A DNA stretch of 54,829 bases from contig NZ_JAUOSB010000017.1 of assembly GCF_030548295.1 (NCBI RefSeq), positions 1 to 54,829 on the forward strand. Reading direction: 5' to 3'. Shown one piece after another: positions 26,340 through 33,814 of the stretch; positions within the stretch are counted from its first letter, which is position 1; every line of letters begins with the position of its first letter. The position numbers and the translations under genes were made by a program. Source of the stretch: Wenyingzhuangia sp. 2_MG-2023. Its GTDB lineage: Bacteria; Bacteroidota; Bacteroidia; Flavobacteriales; Flavobacteriaceae. The notes under the pieces are model-generated. The model made no database searches and had not been told where the DNA came from. It saw nothing but the letters and a program-made list of their open reading frames with translations.

Positions 26340-27104
26340 ATGTCAATAACAAAAGAATCCGAATTGATCGGAATGAAAAAAATTAGTGAGATTGTTGGAA
26401 CAACTCTTAAACTAATGAGTGCGTATGCCAAAGTTGGAATGTCTACTAAAGAATTAGATGATTACGGAAGTGAAATTCTAAAAAGTTACGGAGCCAAATC
26501 AGCACCCTATGAAACTTATGGATTTCCTGGTTATGCGTGTATAAGCGTAAATGAAGAAGTTGCACATGGAATTCCGTCTGAAAATAAAATACTCAAAGAA
26601 GGTGATTTAATTAATATTGATGTTTCGGCGGAATTGAATGGTTTCTGGTCTGACAACGGAAATTCTTTTGTAATTGGTAAAGATATTCACAACCATCAAC
26701 CTCTTGTAAATGCTTCTAAACATATTTTACACAAAGCCATTAACAATATAAAAGGAGGTGTAAAAATAGCAGATATAGGACTCCTAATAGAAACCGAAGC
26801 TAAAAAGCAGGGATTTAAAGTCATTAAAAATTTAGCTGGGCACGGGGTTGGAAAAAGCTTGCACGAAGAACCTGAAAATATTTTGAATTATAGAGTAAAA
26901 ACAAATCGAGAACGATTTAAAAAAAATACAACCGTTGCTATTGAGACTTTTATCTCAACAAAGTCAACCATTGCTGTTGAATTAAATGACGGTTGGACTC
27001 TAGTAGGAAATAAAGGTGGATATGTTACTCAGCATGAGCAAACAATATTGGTAACAGATAATTCTCCTGTCATTCTAACAGAATCTAATGGTATTTGGAA
27101 TTAA
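26340..27104 (+). CDS. map: Type I methionine aminopeptidase, probably an accessory copy
   Basis: Removes N-terminal methionine from new proteins. The five metal ligands of the family can be placed: D in LINIDVS, D in FWSDNGNSF, H in AGHGVGKSL, E in AIETFIS and E in QHEQTILV, plus the substrate-binding H in VAHGIPS. Two family positions are altered: IETF replaces the usual IEPM-type sequence, and SDNGNSF replaces the common GDTSKMF. Length of 254 residues is normal. The housekeeping map of Bacteroidota lies in the ribosomal-protein cluster, so this isolated gene is probably an extra copy; that is inference. Confidence 0.9.
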   Translation: MSITKESELIGMKKISEIVGTTLKLMSAYAKVGMSTKELDDYGSEILKSYGAKSAPYETYGFPGYACISVNEEVAHGIPSENKILKEGDLINIDVSAELNGFWSDNGNSFVIGKDIHNHQPLVNASKHILHKAINNIKGGVKIADIGLLIETEAKKQGFKVIKNLAGHGVGKSLHEEPENILNYRVKTNRERFKKNTTVAIETFISTKSTIAVELNDGWTLVGNKGGYVTQHEQTILVTDNSPVILTESNGIWN

Positions 27105-27111
27105 AAAATCT

Positions 27112-27200
27112 AGCTAACAAAGATTCAATCTAATAAATACTGTTTTTAAGATTCATAAAACAACTTATTCAGAAAGTGATGTTATTCACAAACGTTGACT
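27112..27200 (+). repeat. Cassette-like tail after map
   Basis: An 89-base segment beginning AGCTAACA 8 bases after the map stop and ending AAACGTTGACT. Its ends match those of T1. Its interior has no clear similarity to the other tails. Confidence 0.4.
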
Positions 27201-27299
27201 GAAGAATATTTTGTTTGTGTGGTACAGACATCTAAAAAAGGTGACAATCCAAGATAAAGAATTTGATCATAGAAATATAAACTCCATCTAAATCAAAAA

Positions 27300-28538
27300 A
27301 TGAAAATTTGCATTGCACAAACAAAATCTTTAAAAGGAAAGGTTCAAGAAAACATTCAAAATCACTTGAGAATGGTTGAATCTGCAATCCAAATAAATTC
27401 AGATTTGATCATATTTCCTGAATTGTCTATAACCAATTACGAACCAGATTTAGCTAAAAAACTTGCAACTGACATAAAAAACAGCATTTTCACCCCATTT
27501 CAAGAACTGTCTGATAAAAATGAAATTACAATTGGAATAGGAATGCCTACAAAAACAACCAGCGGAATACAGATTAGTATGCTCATTTTTCAGCCAAAAG
27601 AAAAAAGCATCGTGTATTCCAAACAAATGCTACATTCAGACGAATTGCCTTATTTTGTTTGTGGAAATAAACAAACAATTTTAACCATTAAAAAGAAAAA
27701 AATTGCCTTAGGAATTTGTTATGAAACTTTACAACGAGAACATTTTCTAAATGCCTCTCAAAACAATATCGATTTTTATATTGCAAGTGTTGCAAAATCA
27801 AAAGATGGTGTGGAAAAAGCATACAAACACTTTTCAAAAACTGCAAAAGAATTTAAAACTCCCGTTTTAATGTCTAACTGTATAGGTTTTTGCGACAACT
27901 TTATGAGTGCTGGACAAAGTGCAATTTGGAACAAACATGGAGTCTTAATTGAACACCTTAACAGTAAAGATCAAGGAATTTTAATTTATGACACCGAATT
28001 AAAAACCACAGAAATCAATCAATTAAAAATAACAAAAGGACAACTAGGCGATTTAAAAGAAATATTTCAAATTTATCTAAACGGTAAAATTAATTTAGAA
28101 AAAAGTAAAATCTATCAATGGACAGCTACCTATCCAACAATCTCAATTATTGAAAATGATTTAAGAAAACATCTTCTTTATACACTAAAAAACAATACCG
28201 AAATAATTGGAGCCATACATATAAGTGAAGAACAGGAAAGCGAATATGAATTGATTCCTTGGGAATTTGATCCTACAAAAGTATTAGTCATTCATAGACT
28301 TATAATTGAGCCAAAACATCAGAGAAATGGCTATGCTAAAAAATTGATGGATTATGCAGAAAACTATGCAAAAGAAAACAACTACACTTCTATCAGATTA
28401 GATGCTTACAGCAAAAATAAAAGCGTTGTTGAATTTTATAAAAAACGAAATTATTGTATACGTGGTAACGTACATTTTCCCGAAAGAGAATACCCATTTT
28501 ATTGCATGGAAAAAGAAATAATAGCTATCAAAAGCTAA
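27300..28538 (+). CDS. Carbon-nitrogen hydrolase fused to a GNAT acetyltransferase
   Basis: Bifunctional cytoplasmic protein of 412 residues. Residues 1-250 are a nitrilase-superfamily amidase with the catalytic E41 (FPELSITNYEP), K108 (YSKQMLHSDE) and C140 (GICYETLQ). Residues about 265-412 are a GNAT domain, with VIHRLIIEPKHQRNGYAKKLMDYAE as the acetyl-CoA-binding motif A and YSKNKSVVEFYKKRNY as motif B. The two are usually separate proteins. The fusion may couple amide hydrolysis with N-acetylation of a small molecule; the substrate is unknown. The stop codon lies inside the first bases of repeat B. No partner in the same operon. Confidence 0.88.
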   Translation: MKICIAQTKSLKGKVQENIQNHLRMVESAIQINSDLIIFPELSITNYEPDLAKKLATDIKNSIFTPFQELSDKNEITIGIGMPTKTTSGIQISMLIFQPKEKSIVYSKQMLHSDELPYFVCGNKQTILTIKKKKIALGICYETLQREHFLNASQNNIDFYIASVAKSKDGVEKAYKHFSKTAKEFKTPVLMSNCIGFCDNFMSAGQSAIWNKHGVLIEHLNSKDQGILIYDTELKTTEINQLKITKGQLGDLKEIFQIYLNGKINLEKSKIYQWTATYPTISIIENDLRKHLLYTLKNNTEIIGAIHISEEQESEYELIPWEFDPTKVLVIHRLIIEPKHQRNGYAKKLMDYAENYAKENNYTSIRLDAYSKNKSVVEFYKKRNYCIRGNVHFPEREYPFYCMEKEIIAIKS

Positions 28539-28683
28539 CAATTCTTAATTTTACTCTAAAACCAATGTATAAACTCACTAAAAAACAATACTTTTAGAAC
28601 TGATAAAATCTATACAAAGTCATGCTGTCTATGAATGTTGGTAGGGTGACATGAACTTTTAATAGGTGTGTAAAGAAGCTGTA
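28533..28683 (+). repeat. Repeat B, cassette-like spacer before the serine hydrolase
   Basis: About 150 bases related to repeat A. It begins AGCTAACAATTCTTA, overlapping the stop of the nitrilase-GNAT gene, and ends around AAGCTGTAG, 31 bases before the serine hydrolase. Strongest shared blocks are at 28575-28605 and 28628-28652. The -7-like element of repeat A is altered here (TAGAACTG). Confidence 0.6.
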
Positions 28684-28714
28684 GATAATTGAAAAACTGT
28701 CGTTCAAGTATATT

Positions 28715-29740
28715 ATGACTAAGAAAAAAAAGACCTTAATAATCAGAATTATTTTGTTCGTTGGAACGGCAATTTCCATGTTGTTTGTTCCATGGATTTT
28801 GGTTAAAGCCTGGATTTTACCTCTACCTGACACTATTCAAGAACAAGTAGATGAAGCTATTGGACATGATTTTGACGGCATGATTGTTTATGTGGACCAA
28901 GCAGGAAAACCTCCAGAATATTACACTGGTGGTTGGAAAGATAGAAAAAATAAAATACCAACAGACCCAAAATCATTGTTCAAAATTGGCAGTATTAGTA
29001 AATTATACTCCGCTCTAGCAGCTACTAAACTGGTCAAAGAGAAGCTTTTGTCTTTTGATAAAACGCTCGCTGATTATCTTCCCGAACTTAGAGGTAGGAT
29101 TGAAAATGCTGAAGAAATTACCGTGAGGATGATGATTCAGCACCGTTCTGGTATTCCAAATTTCACAGATAATCCAGCGTATTGGGAAAACGAACAGAAA
29201 AATGGCAAAAATGCCTTGAATTATGCTCTGGACCTGCCCGCCAGTTTTGAACCGAATAAAGGATATCAATATTCAAACACAAATTACTTATTGCTTCGCA
29301 GCATTATGGACAGTGTTTTAGGGTATAATCACAATCAGTATATCAAAGAGAAAATATTGATTCCACTAGAGCTAGAAAACACTTTTTTTTCGATTACTGA
29401 AGTCGATTTAGATAATGTCATGAGTGGATATTATGTGGGATATGAGGAAGACTTTAAAGCACGTGAATATGGAATGTTGGCTACAGCAGAAGATGTGGGT
29501 ATATTTTTGCGAGCTTTAAACGATGGTTCGGTATTTGACGAAGGAGAAAAGGAAATCTATCCTTATGAATACAATCATGGAGGTTTGGTTGTCGGCTATC
29601 AAAGTCTTGCCGAATACCACGAAGATCTAGATGCGGTAGTGGTTCAATTCATCAATACCACAGATTTTAATGGTTATGAATGGAATTTATCGGAAATCAC
29701 AATTAACCGAATTGTAAAAATCTTAAAAAATAAAAACTAG
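28715..29740 (+). CDS. Beta-lactamase family (class C-like) serine hydrolase
   Basis: Protein of 341 residues with an uncleaved-looking N-terminal membrane anchor (about 8-30). It has the three family motifs: S93-I-S-K96 (GSISK), Y186-S-N188 (QYSNTNY) and HGG near residue 289 (YNHGGLVVGY). These enzymes act as esterases, D-aminopeptidases, or peptidoglycan-linked hydrolases; true beta-lactamase activity cannot be assumed. It stands alone after repeat B and before a long palindrome. Confidence 0.88.
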   Translation: MTKKKKTLIIRIILFVGTAISMLFVPWILVKAWILPLPDTIQEQVDEAIGHDFDGMIVYVDQAGKPPEYYTGGWKDRKNKIPTDPKSLFKIGSISKLYSALAATKLVKEKLLSFDKTLADYLPELRGRIENAEEITVRMMIQHRSGIPNFTDNPAYWENEQKNGKNALNYALDLPASFEPNKGYQYSNTNYLLLRSIMDSVLGYNHNQYIKEKILIPLELENTFFSITEVDLDNVMSGYYVGYEEDFKAREYGMLATAEDVGIFLRALNDGSVFDEGEKEIYPYEYNHGGLVVGYQSLAEYHEDLDAVVVQFINTTDFNGYEWNLSEITINRIVKILKNKN

Positions 29741-29788
29741 CCACAACAATTTGCATAAATAATATGCAGTTTAATTGATCAAAAGACC

Positions 29789-29820
29789 ATATACACAACT
29801 TTGCTCAAAGTTGTGTATAT
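29789..29820. repeat. Perfect 15-bp inverted repeat with 2-base loop
   Basis: ATATACACAACTTTG, CT, then the exact complement. It lies between the convergent serine hydrolase and ABC transporter genes, 48 bases after the former stop. There is no T tract on either side, so it is not a classic terminator. Its second half holds TTGCTCAAAGTT, the same core as in T1 and T2. Confidence 0.75.
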
Positions 29821-29877
29821 AATGACTACTAAATCGTAAAATTTAATTGACTATTAGTAAACTAACACACGATACTC

Positions 29878-31650
29878 TTAAATTTTCCCTTGATAAGTAT
29901 ATAATTGATGATAACGACCTTCCGCAGCAATCAATTCATCATGATTTCCTCTTTCAGCTATTTTCCCTCCTTCTATCACTAAAATTTGATCTGCTTTGCG
30001 AATGGTACTCAAACGGTGGGCAATCACAATCGTAGTTCGGTTTTCTGTCAACTGTGCCAAACTTTTCTGAATCAATACCTCACTTTCGGTATCTAAATTA
30101 GAAGTTGCTTCGTCTAAAATAATAATTTTGGGATCTGCCAAAATAGCTCTTGCAATGGCTATTCGCTGTCTCTGACCTCCAGACAACTTTACCCCTCTTT
30201 CTCCTATCAAAGTATCCAAACCTTCTTCAAAACGATCTGTAAATTCATTAACATAAGCAGCATCCACTGCATTTTGCAATTGTTCTTCCGTAGCATTGGG
30301 TCTAGGAAAAAGAATGTTTTCTCTAATGGTTCCTTCAAACAAAAACTCATCTTGCAACACCACTCCCAAATGTTTTCTAAAACTGTTTAATTTTACTTTA
30401 GACAAATCTTGATTGTCAATCGTTATGGTTCCAGATTTTGGATTTAAAAACGTGGCAGACAAGCCCGCAATGGTAGATTTTCCTGAACCAGAACTTCCCA
30501 CCAACGCAATTACAGAGCCAGAAGGAGCACTAAAACTAATATCGTGCAATACCTCTTTATCTTCTTCATAAGCAAACGAAACCTGGTTGAACTCCAAATC
30601 TCCTTTCAAAGTTTCTAGCTCAATATTTCTATTTTCATCCTCATCTTCTGCTTTCATATTCATCAATTCTTCGGTACGATCCAATCCTGCCAAAGCTTCT
30701 GTCAACTGACTTCCAATATTACTCATTTGTACAATGGGTGCAATCATAAATCCTAAAAGCAATGTAAACGACAAGAAATCTCCCGTTGTCAATTCTCCTA
30801 CCATAATTTTATAACCACCAATCCCCATAATTCCCGTAGAAGCTATTCCTAATAAAAAAGTAGATGTACTGGTCATTAAAGCAGTAGCTGTCAAACTTTT
30901 TTTCACGTTCTGAAACAACAAATCCACTCCTTTTTCAAACGTTTTGTTTTCTTGTTCCTCTGCATTAAAAGCTTTTATAACGCGCACACCTGCCAAGGTT
31001 TCTGTCAATCGCCCCGTAACATCAGCATTTATTTTTCCACGAACTCTAAAAATCGGACGGATGTAGGCAAAAGCTTTTAGAGCAACTACTCCAAAAATTC
31101 CTACTGGCAACAACACAAACAATGTCATAGACCAACTTATTTTGATCAATAAAATCAATGAAATTACAGCAGTAATGGTTCCTCCAACCAATTGTACCAA
31201 GCCCGTTCCAATCAAATTTCGGACTCCTTCTACATCGGTCATAATTCTAGACACCAAAACTCCAGATTTGGTATTGTCAAAAAAGCTAATTGGCAGTGAT
31301 AACACTTTTTTTTGTACTTGTGCTCTCAATTCAGAAATTAAATATTGAGCTTGAACACTTAAAATTTTAGTCAATAAAAAAGACGTTACTGCCTGTATTA
31401 AAATGGCTCCTGCTACCAGTATCAACAAATTGTACAATTCGTCAAAGTTTTTGTTCGGAATCACATCGTCTAACAACACTTTGGTTTTCCATGGCAATAC
31501 AAGACTTGACAAACGACTGAAAACAATCAAGATCAATCCGATAAACACCAAATTTCGTCTCGGCCAAATAATACTCTTAAAAGCCGAAGCTAATGTAATC
31601 TTAGACTTTTTATTTTTTTTATCCTTAGGGTTATTTTGGTACGATTGCAT
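29878..31650 (-). CDS. MsbA-like ABC exporter, fused permease and ATPase
   Basis: Half-transporter of 590 residues that would act as a homodimer in the inner membrane. Residues 1-320 hold six membrane helices. The ATPase follows with Walker A GSSGSGKST, a Q-loop VVLQDEFLFEGTIRENI, signature LSGGQRQRIAIARA, Walker B IIILDEATSNLD and the switch histidine in IVIAHRLST. The family exports lipids, peptides or drugs; a lipid A flippase-like role is possible but unproven. A TATCTTTG element at 31669-31676 is a likely -7 site. Confidence 0.93.
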   Translation of the reverse strand: MQSYQNNPKDKKNKKSKITLASAFKSIIWPRRNLVFIGLILIVFSRLSSLVLPWKTKVLLDDVIPNKNFDELYNLLILVAGAILIQAVTSFLLTKILSVQAQYLISELRAQVQKKVLSLPISFFDNTKSGVLVSRIMTDVEGVRNLIGTGLVQLVGGTITAVISLILLIKISWSMTLFVLLPVGIFGVVALKAFAYIRPIFRVRGKINADVTGRLTETLAGVRVIKAFNAEEQENKTFEKGVDLLFQNVKKSLTATALMTSTSTFLLGIASTGIMGIGGYKIMVGELTTGDFLSFTLLLGFMIAPIVQMSNIGSQLTEALAGLDRTEELMNMKAEDEDENRNIELETLKGDLEFNQVSFAYEEDKEVLHDISFSAPSGSVIALVGSSGSGKSTIAGLSATFLNPKSGTITIDNQDLSKVKLNSFRKHLGVVLQDEFLFEGTIRENILFPRPNATEEQLQNAVDAAYVNEFTDRFEEGLDTLIGERGVKLSGGQRQRIAIARAILADPKIIILDEATSNLDTESEVLIQKSLAQLTENRTTIVIAHRLSTIRKADQILVIEGGKIAERGNHDELIAAEGRYHQLYTYQGKI

Positions 31651-31668
31651 GTTGATTTATTTTGTACC

Positions 31669-31676
31669 CAAAGATA
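31669..31676 (-). promoter_or_regulatory. TAnnTTTG -7 element for the ABC exporter
   Basis: Plus-strand CAAAGATA reads TATCTTTG on the minus strand, 19 bases before the ATG. The nearest CAA (-33 TTG) is farther away than usual. Confidence 0.4.
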
Positions 31677-31769
31677 GGGTACTGATTGTTTATAATTGAC
31701 ATTGTACAATTAGAATTGGTGAACTGAAATATGATGATACATCCATCTCTGTAATTTGTTAACGAATGG

Positions 31770-31988
31770 TTAGTCTGGTAAATCTTGCAACAAAACGCCA
31801 TTACTGTCCAACAGATTTTTAAAAGACGTTGCTGTTAGACTTTCAGTCGTTTCTACCCTAAGTACGCAATCTATATCTTCCAAATCTACAGACCAATCCA
31901 AAATACCTTCTAAATTGTTCAAAAGAGGTTCTACTCTTTTTACATGTGCTTGTGATTTGATATCAGATTTAAATATCAACAATTCCAT
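31770..31988 (-). CDS. Small HMA-like protein, 72 aa
   Basis: Small soluble protein with the beta-alpha-beta pattern of heavy-metal-associated domains (LLIFKSDIKSQAHVKRVEPLLNNLEGILDWSVDLED) but no CxxC metal motif, so it probably does not bind copper in the usual way. It lies 23 bases after the membrane protein gene and probably belongs to the ECF sigma operon. Confidence 0.7.
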   Translation of the reverse strand: MELLIFKSDIKSQAHVKRVEPLLNNLEGILDWSVDLEDIDCVLRVETTESLTATSFKNLLDSNGVLLQDLPD

Positions 31989-32011
31989 ATTTTCTAAAAT
32001 TATTCGGTTGC

Positions 32012-32428
32012 TTATTCTCTGTTAAGTGTTTCTTTTTGCTCTGTTTGTTTTGCTACAAATTCTTGAAAATGAGCATCTCCTTCTTCTTTCCAAAACTGAT
32101 CGTAGTATTTCCATTTAGAAAATTCTGTTTTTGAATTATTTTTACAATCCCAATCGTGTTTTTTGGATCTTTTTTTGGAACCTCCACCTCCACCACACAT
32201 GCCTCCTAACAAGCATTTAGACAAAGCGAACAGTCCCACTGCTTGCCAATAAGACAACATAGGCAAACCAAAAATAGTTGGCATTAGCCAGTTCCACAAC
32301 CACATAATTACAAAGCCAAATAAGATCATCAATCCTACAACAGCTATTATTCCTAAAATTACCATTCCCACAATTTGCACAGGAGATTTTCCTCTAAACT
32401 TGTGCTTTAAAGATTTTTTCATCATCAA
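32012..32428 (-). CDS. Hypothetical membrane protein in the ECF sigma operon
   Basis: Protein of 138 residues with two hydrophobic segments (about 17-45 and 50-70), then a glycine and cysteine patch (GGMCGGGGGSKKRSKK) and a charged C-terminal region with WKYYDQFWKEEG. It starts two bases after the sigma factor stop, so expression is coupled. It has no recognisable anti-sigma domain, but position and topology allow such a role. Confidence 0.75.
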   Translation of the reverse strand: MMMKKSLKHKFRGKSPVQIVGMVILGIIAVVGLMILFGFVIMWLWNWLMPTIFGLPMLSYWQAVGLFALSKCLLGGMCGGGGGSKKRSKKHDWDCKNNSKTEFSKWKYYDQFWKEEGDAHFQEFVAKQTEQKETLNRE

Positions 32429-32430
32429 CC

Positions 32431-32964
32431 TTATTTTAAATTATTAATTTCTATTTCTACCTTTTTACTCAAAATCCCGATGGCTCTATGCCTTCTAGAC
32501 ATCAATGTTCCTTGAGAAATTCCTGTTTGTTTGGAAATTTCTTTGTATGAGTATCCTTCAATATCTACTGCTATAATGATGTCTTTGTATGCTGGCTTTA
32601 GTTCATCAATACATTTTTTTAGCAGTGTTATTTCTTCTGCTAGAAAACCTGAATCTTCTGTATTGACCAAACTCTCAGACAATTTTACCCAACCTTCATC
32701 ATGCACAATATTTGTAGGGGCTTGAACACGCATAACGTCTATAATTTTATTTTTGATAGAACGATACACAAAACCTGCAACATTATTTATAGGAGCATAC
32801 CTATCAGCACCTGAAAACAAACTCAAAGCAACGTCCTGAAGAATATCTTCAGCATCTCTGCTAGCAGTATCCCTAATTTTACTACTTATATAAGCCCGAA
32901 GTGACTGGTATTCTTTACCAAAAAACTCCTGTAGCTTTTTATTATTTTCTGATTCTGATTTCAT
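32431..32964 (-). CDS. ECF-type RNA polymerase sigma factor
   Basis: Sigma-70 family protein of 177 residues. Region 2 is seen in DAEDILQDVALSLF and VYRSIKNKIIDVMR; region 4 is the HTH YKEISKQTGISQGTLMSRRHRAI. It starts a three-gene operon with the membrane protein and HMA-like protein. The stimulus is unknown. Confidence 0.9.
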   Translation of the reverse strand: MKSESENNKKLQEFFGKEYQSLRAYISSKIRDTASRDAEDILQDVALSLFSGADRYAPINNVAGFVYRSIKNKIIDVMRVQAPTNIVHDEGWVKLSESLVNTEDSGFLAEEITLLKKCIDELKPAYKDIIIAVDIEGYSYKEISKQTGISQGTLMSRRHRAIGILSKKVEIEINNLK

Positions 32965-33360
32965 TCTGAGACCTTTTTCAAGAGGCTTTGTTATAAAAGA
33001 CGTAGATTTTAAAATCTATTGCATTTTTTTGAAAAAATTGTTAAAAATATTTCTTCTGATTTTTTAAATATTTTAATTCTTACAAACAGTTTCATTTATT
33101 AATTTTTATATTTTAGTGACAAACCTTGAAACAATACTGACATGATAACAAATTATAAATAAGCAAGATAAACAAAGTACTAATTGGGGTTGTATTCATA
33201 ATTATTATTGGAGTATATTTTTTAGCATTTCCCAAAATAGCAAATACTATATTATCTTCGGAACCTAGAAAACCTAAACTTGAGATTGCAGAAATAAGTA
33301 ATATTAGATAGTAATCTTACCAAGAGTCTGTAAAAAAACACAAATAAAAAGAAGCTTGAA
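32965..33360. other. Divergent intergenic region, sigma factor to zinc-ribbon gene
   Basis: About 396 AT-rich bases. Apart from the start-less frame noted at 33159-33311, no gene, repeat or clear promoter was recognised. Confidence 0.4.
33159..33311 (+). pseudogene. Possible start-less remnant of a small membrane protein
   Basis: An open stretch of 50 codons reads INKVLIGVVFIIIIGVYFL and then a charged tail, like a small membrane protein, but there is no ATG, GTG or TTG start before the helix. It may be decayed or use a rare start. It lies 50 bases before the zinc-ribbon gene. Confidence 0.25.
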
Positions 33361-33699
33361 ATGAATTTATATACCGATTGTAAATCTTGTAAAAAAGAAG
33401 TCCGAATAAAATCATATGCAGTAACCAGACCTGATTTACAAATGGAAAAAGGAGATGATTTTAACATCAATTGCAAAAATTGTGGAACATTTGAAAAAAA
33501 ACACGTTAACGATATCAAAGCAAAACCAAACAACTTTGTTATTCTTATTGGAATTGTAATTGGTATAGTAGTAACCTTTTTTTTATGGACTATCTTTGGA
33601 GCTATCGGTACCATAGGTGCTGTAATTCCTATTCTGTTTTGGCAACAAGAGATGAAAGCAACTAAATCTTTTAATTCCTACACAATTAAAAGAAAATAG
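33361..33699 (+). CDS. Small zinc-ribbon membrane protein, 112 aa
   Basis: The N-terminus carries two CxxC knuckles (CKSCKKEV at 7-10 and CKNCGTFEK near 40), suggesting a zinc ribbon. Two hydrophobic segments follow (about 60-80 and 80-96), then a basic tail. The function is unknown. A long bidirectional terminator separates it from RNase Y. Confidence 0.8.
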   Translation: MNLYTDCKSCKKEVRIKSYAVTRPDLQMEKGDDFNINCKNCGTFEKKHVNDIKAKPNNFVILIGIVIGIVVTFFLWTIFGAIGTIGAVIPILFWQQEMKATKSFNSYTIKRK

Positions 33700-33739
33700 A
33701 TATTGACTAAAAAACAAGATGTAAAAAAATACACATAAA

Positions 33740-33778
33740 AAAAACTCGAAATAGTAATTTACTATTTCGAGTTTTTTT
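33740..33778. terminator. Bidirectional terminator between the zinc-ribbon gene and rny
   Basis: A 16-bp perfect stem (33742-33757 with 33759-33774) around a single central base, with A-rich sequence before it and T-rich sequence after it, so it can work for both convergent transcripts. Confidence 0.88.
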
Positions 33779-33814
33779 GAATTTTCAGCACCTTAAGCAC
33801 CTAAATTTATTTCC

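Noticed and set aside
21833-28683. A bona fide integron with canonical attC sites
   Set aside because: No integrase is in the window, R'' boxes (AGCTAAC) miss the RYYYAAC consensus at one position, only one of the right ends (GTTGAGT) fits GTTRRRY fully, and one gene (ASST-like) runs on the opposite strand. It is reported only as cassette-like.
29789-29820. Perfect palindrome as an ordinary intrinsic terminator
   Set aside because: Neither strand has a T tract after the stem, and the loop is only two bases, so it is listed as an inverted repeat instead.
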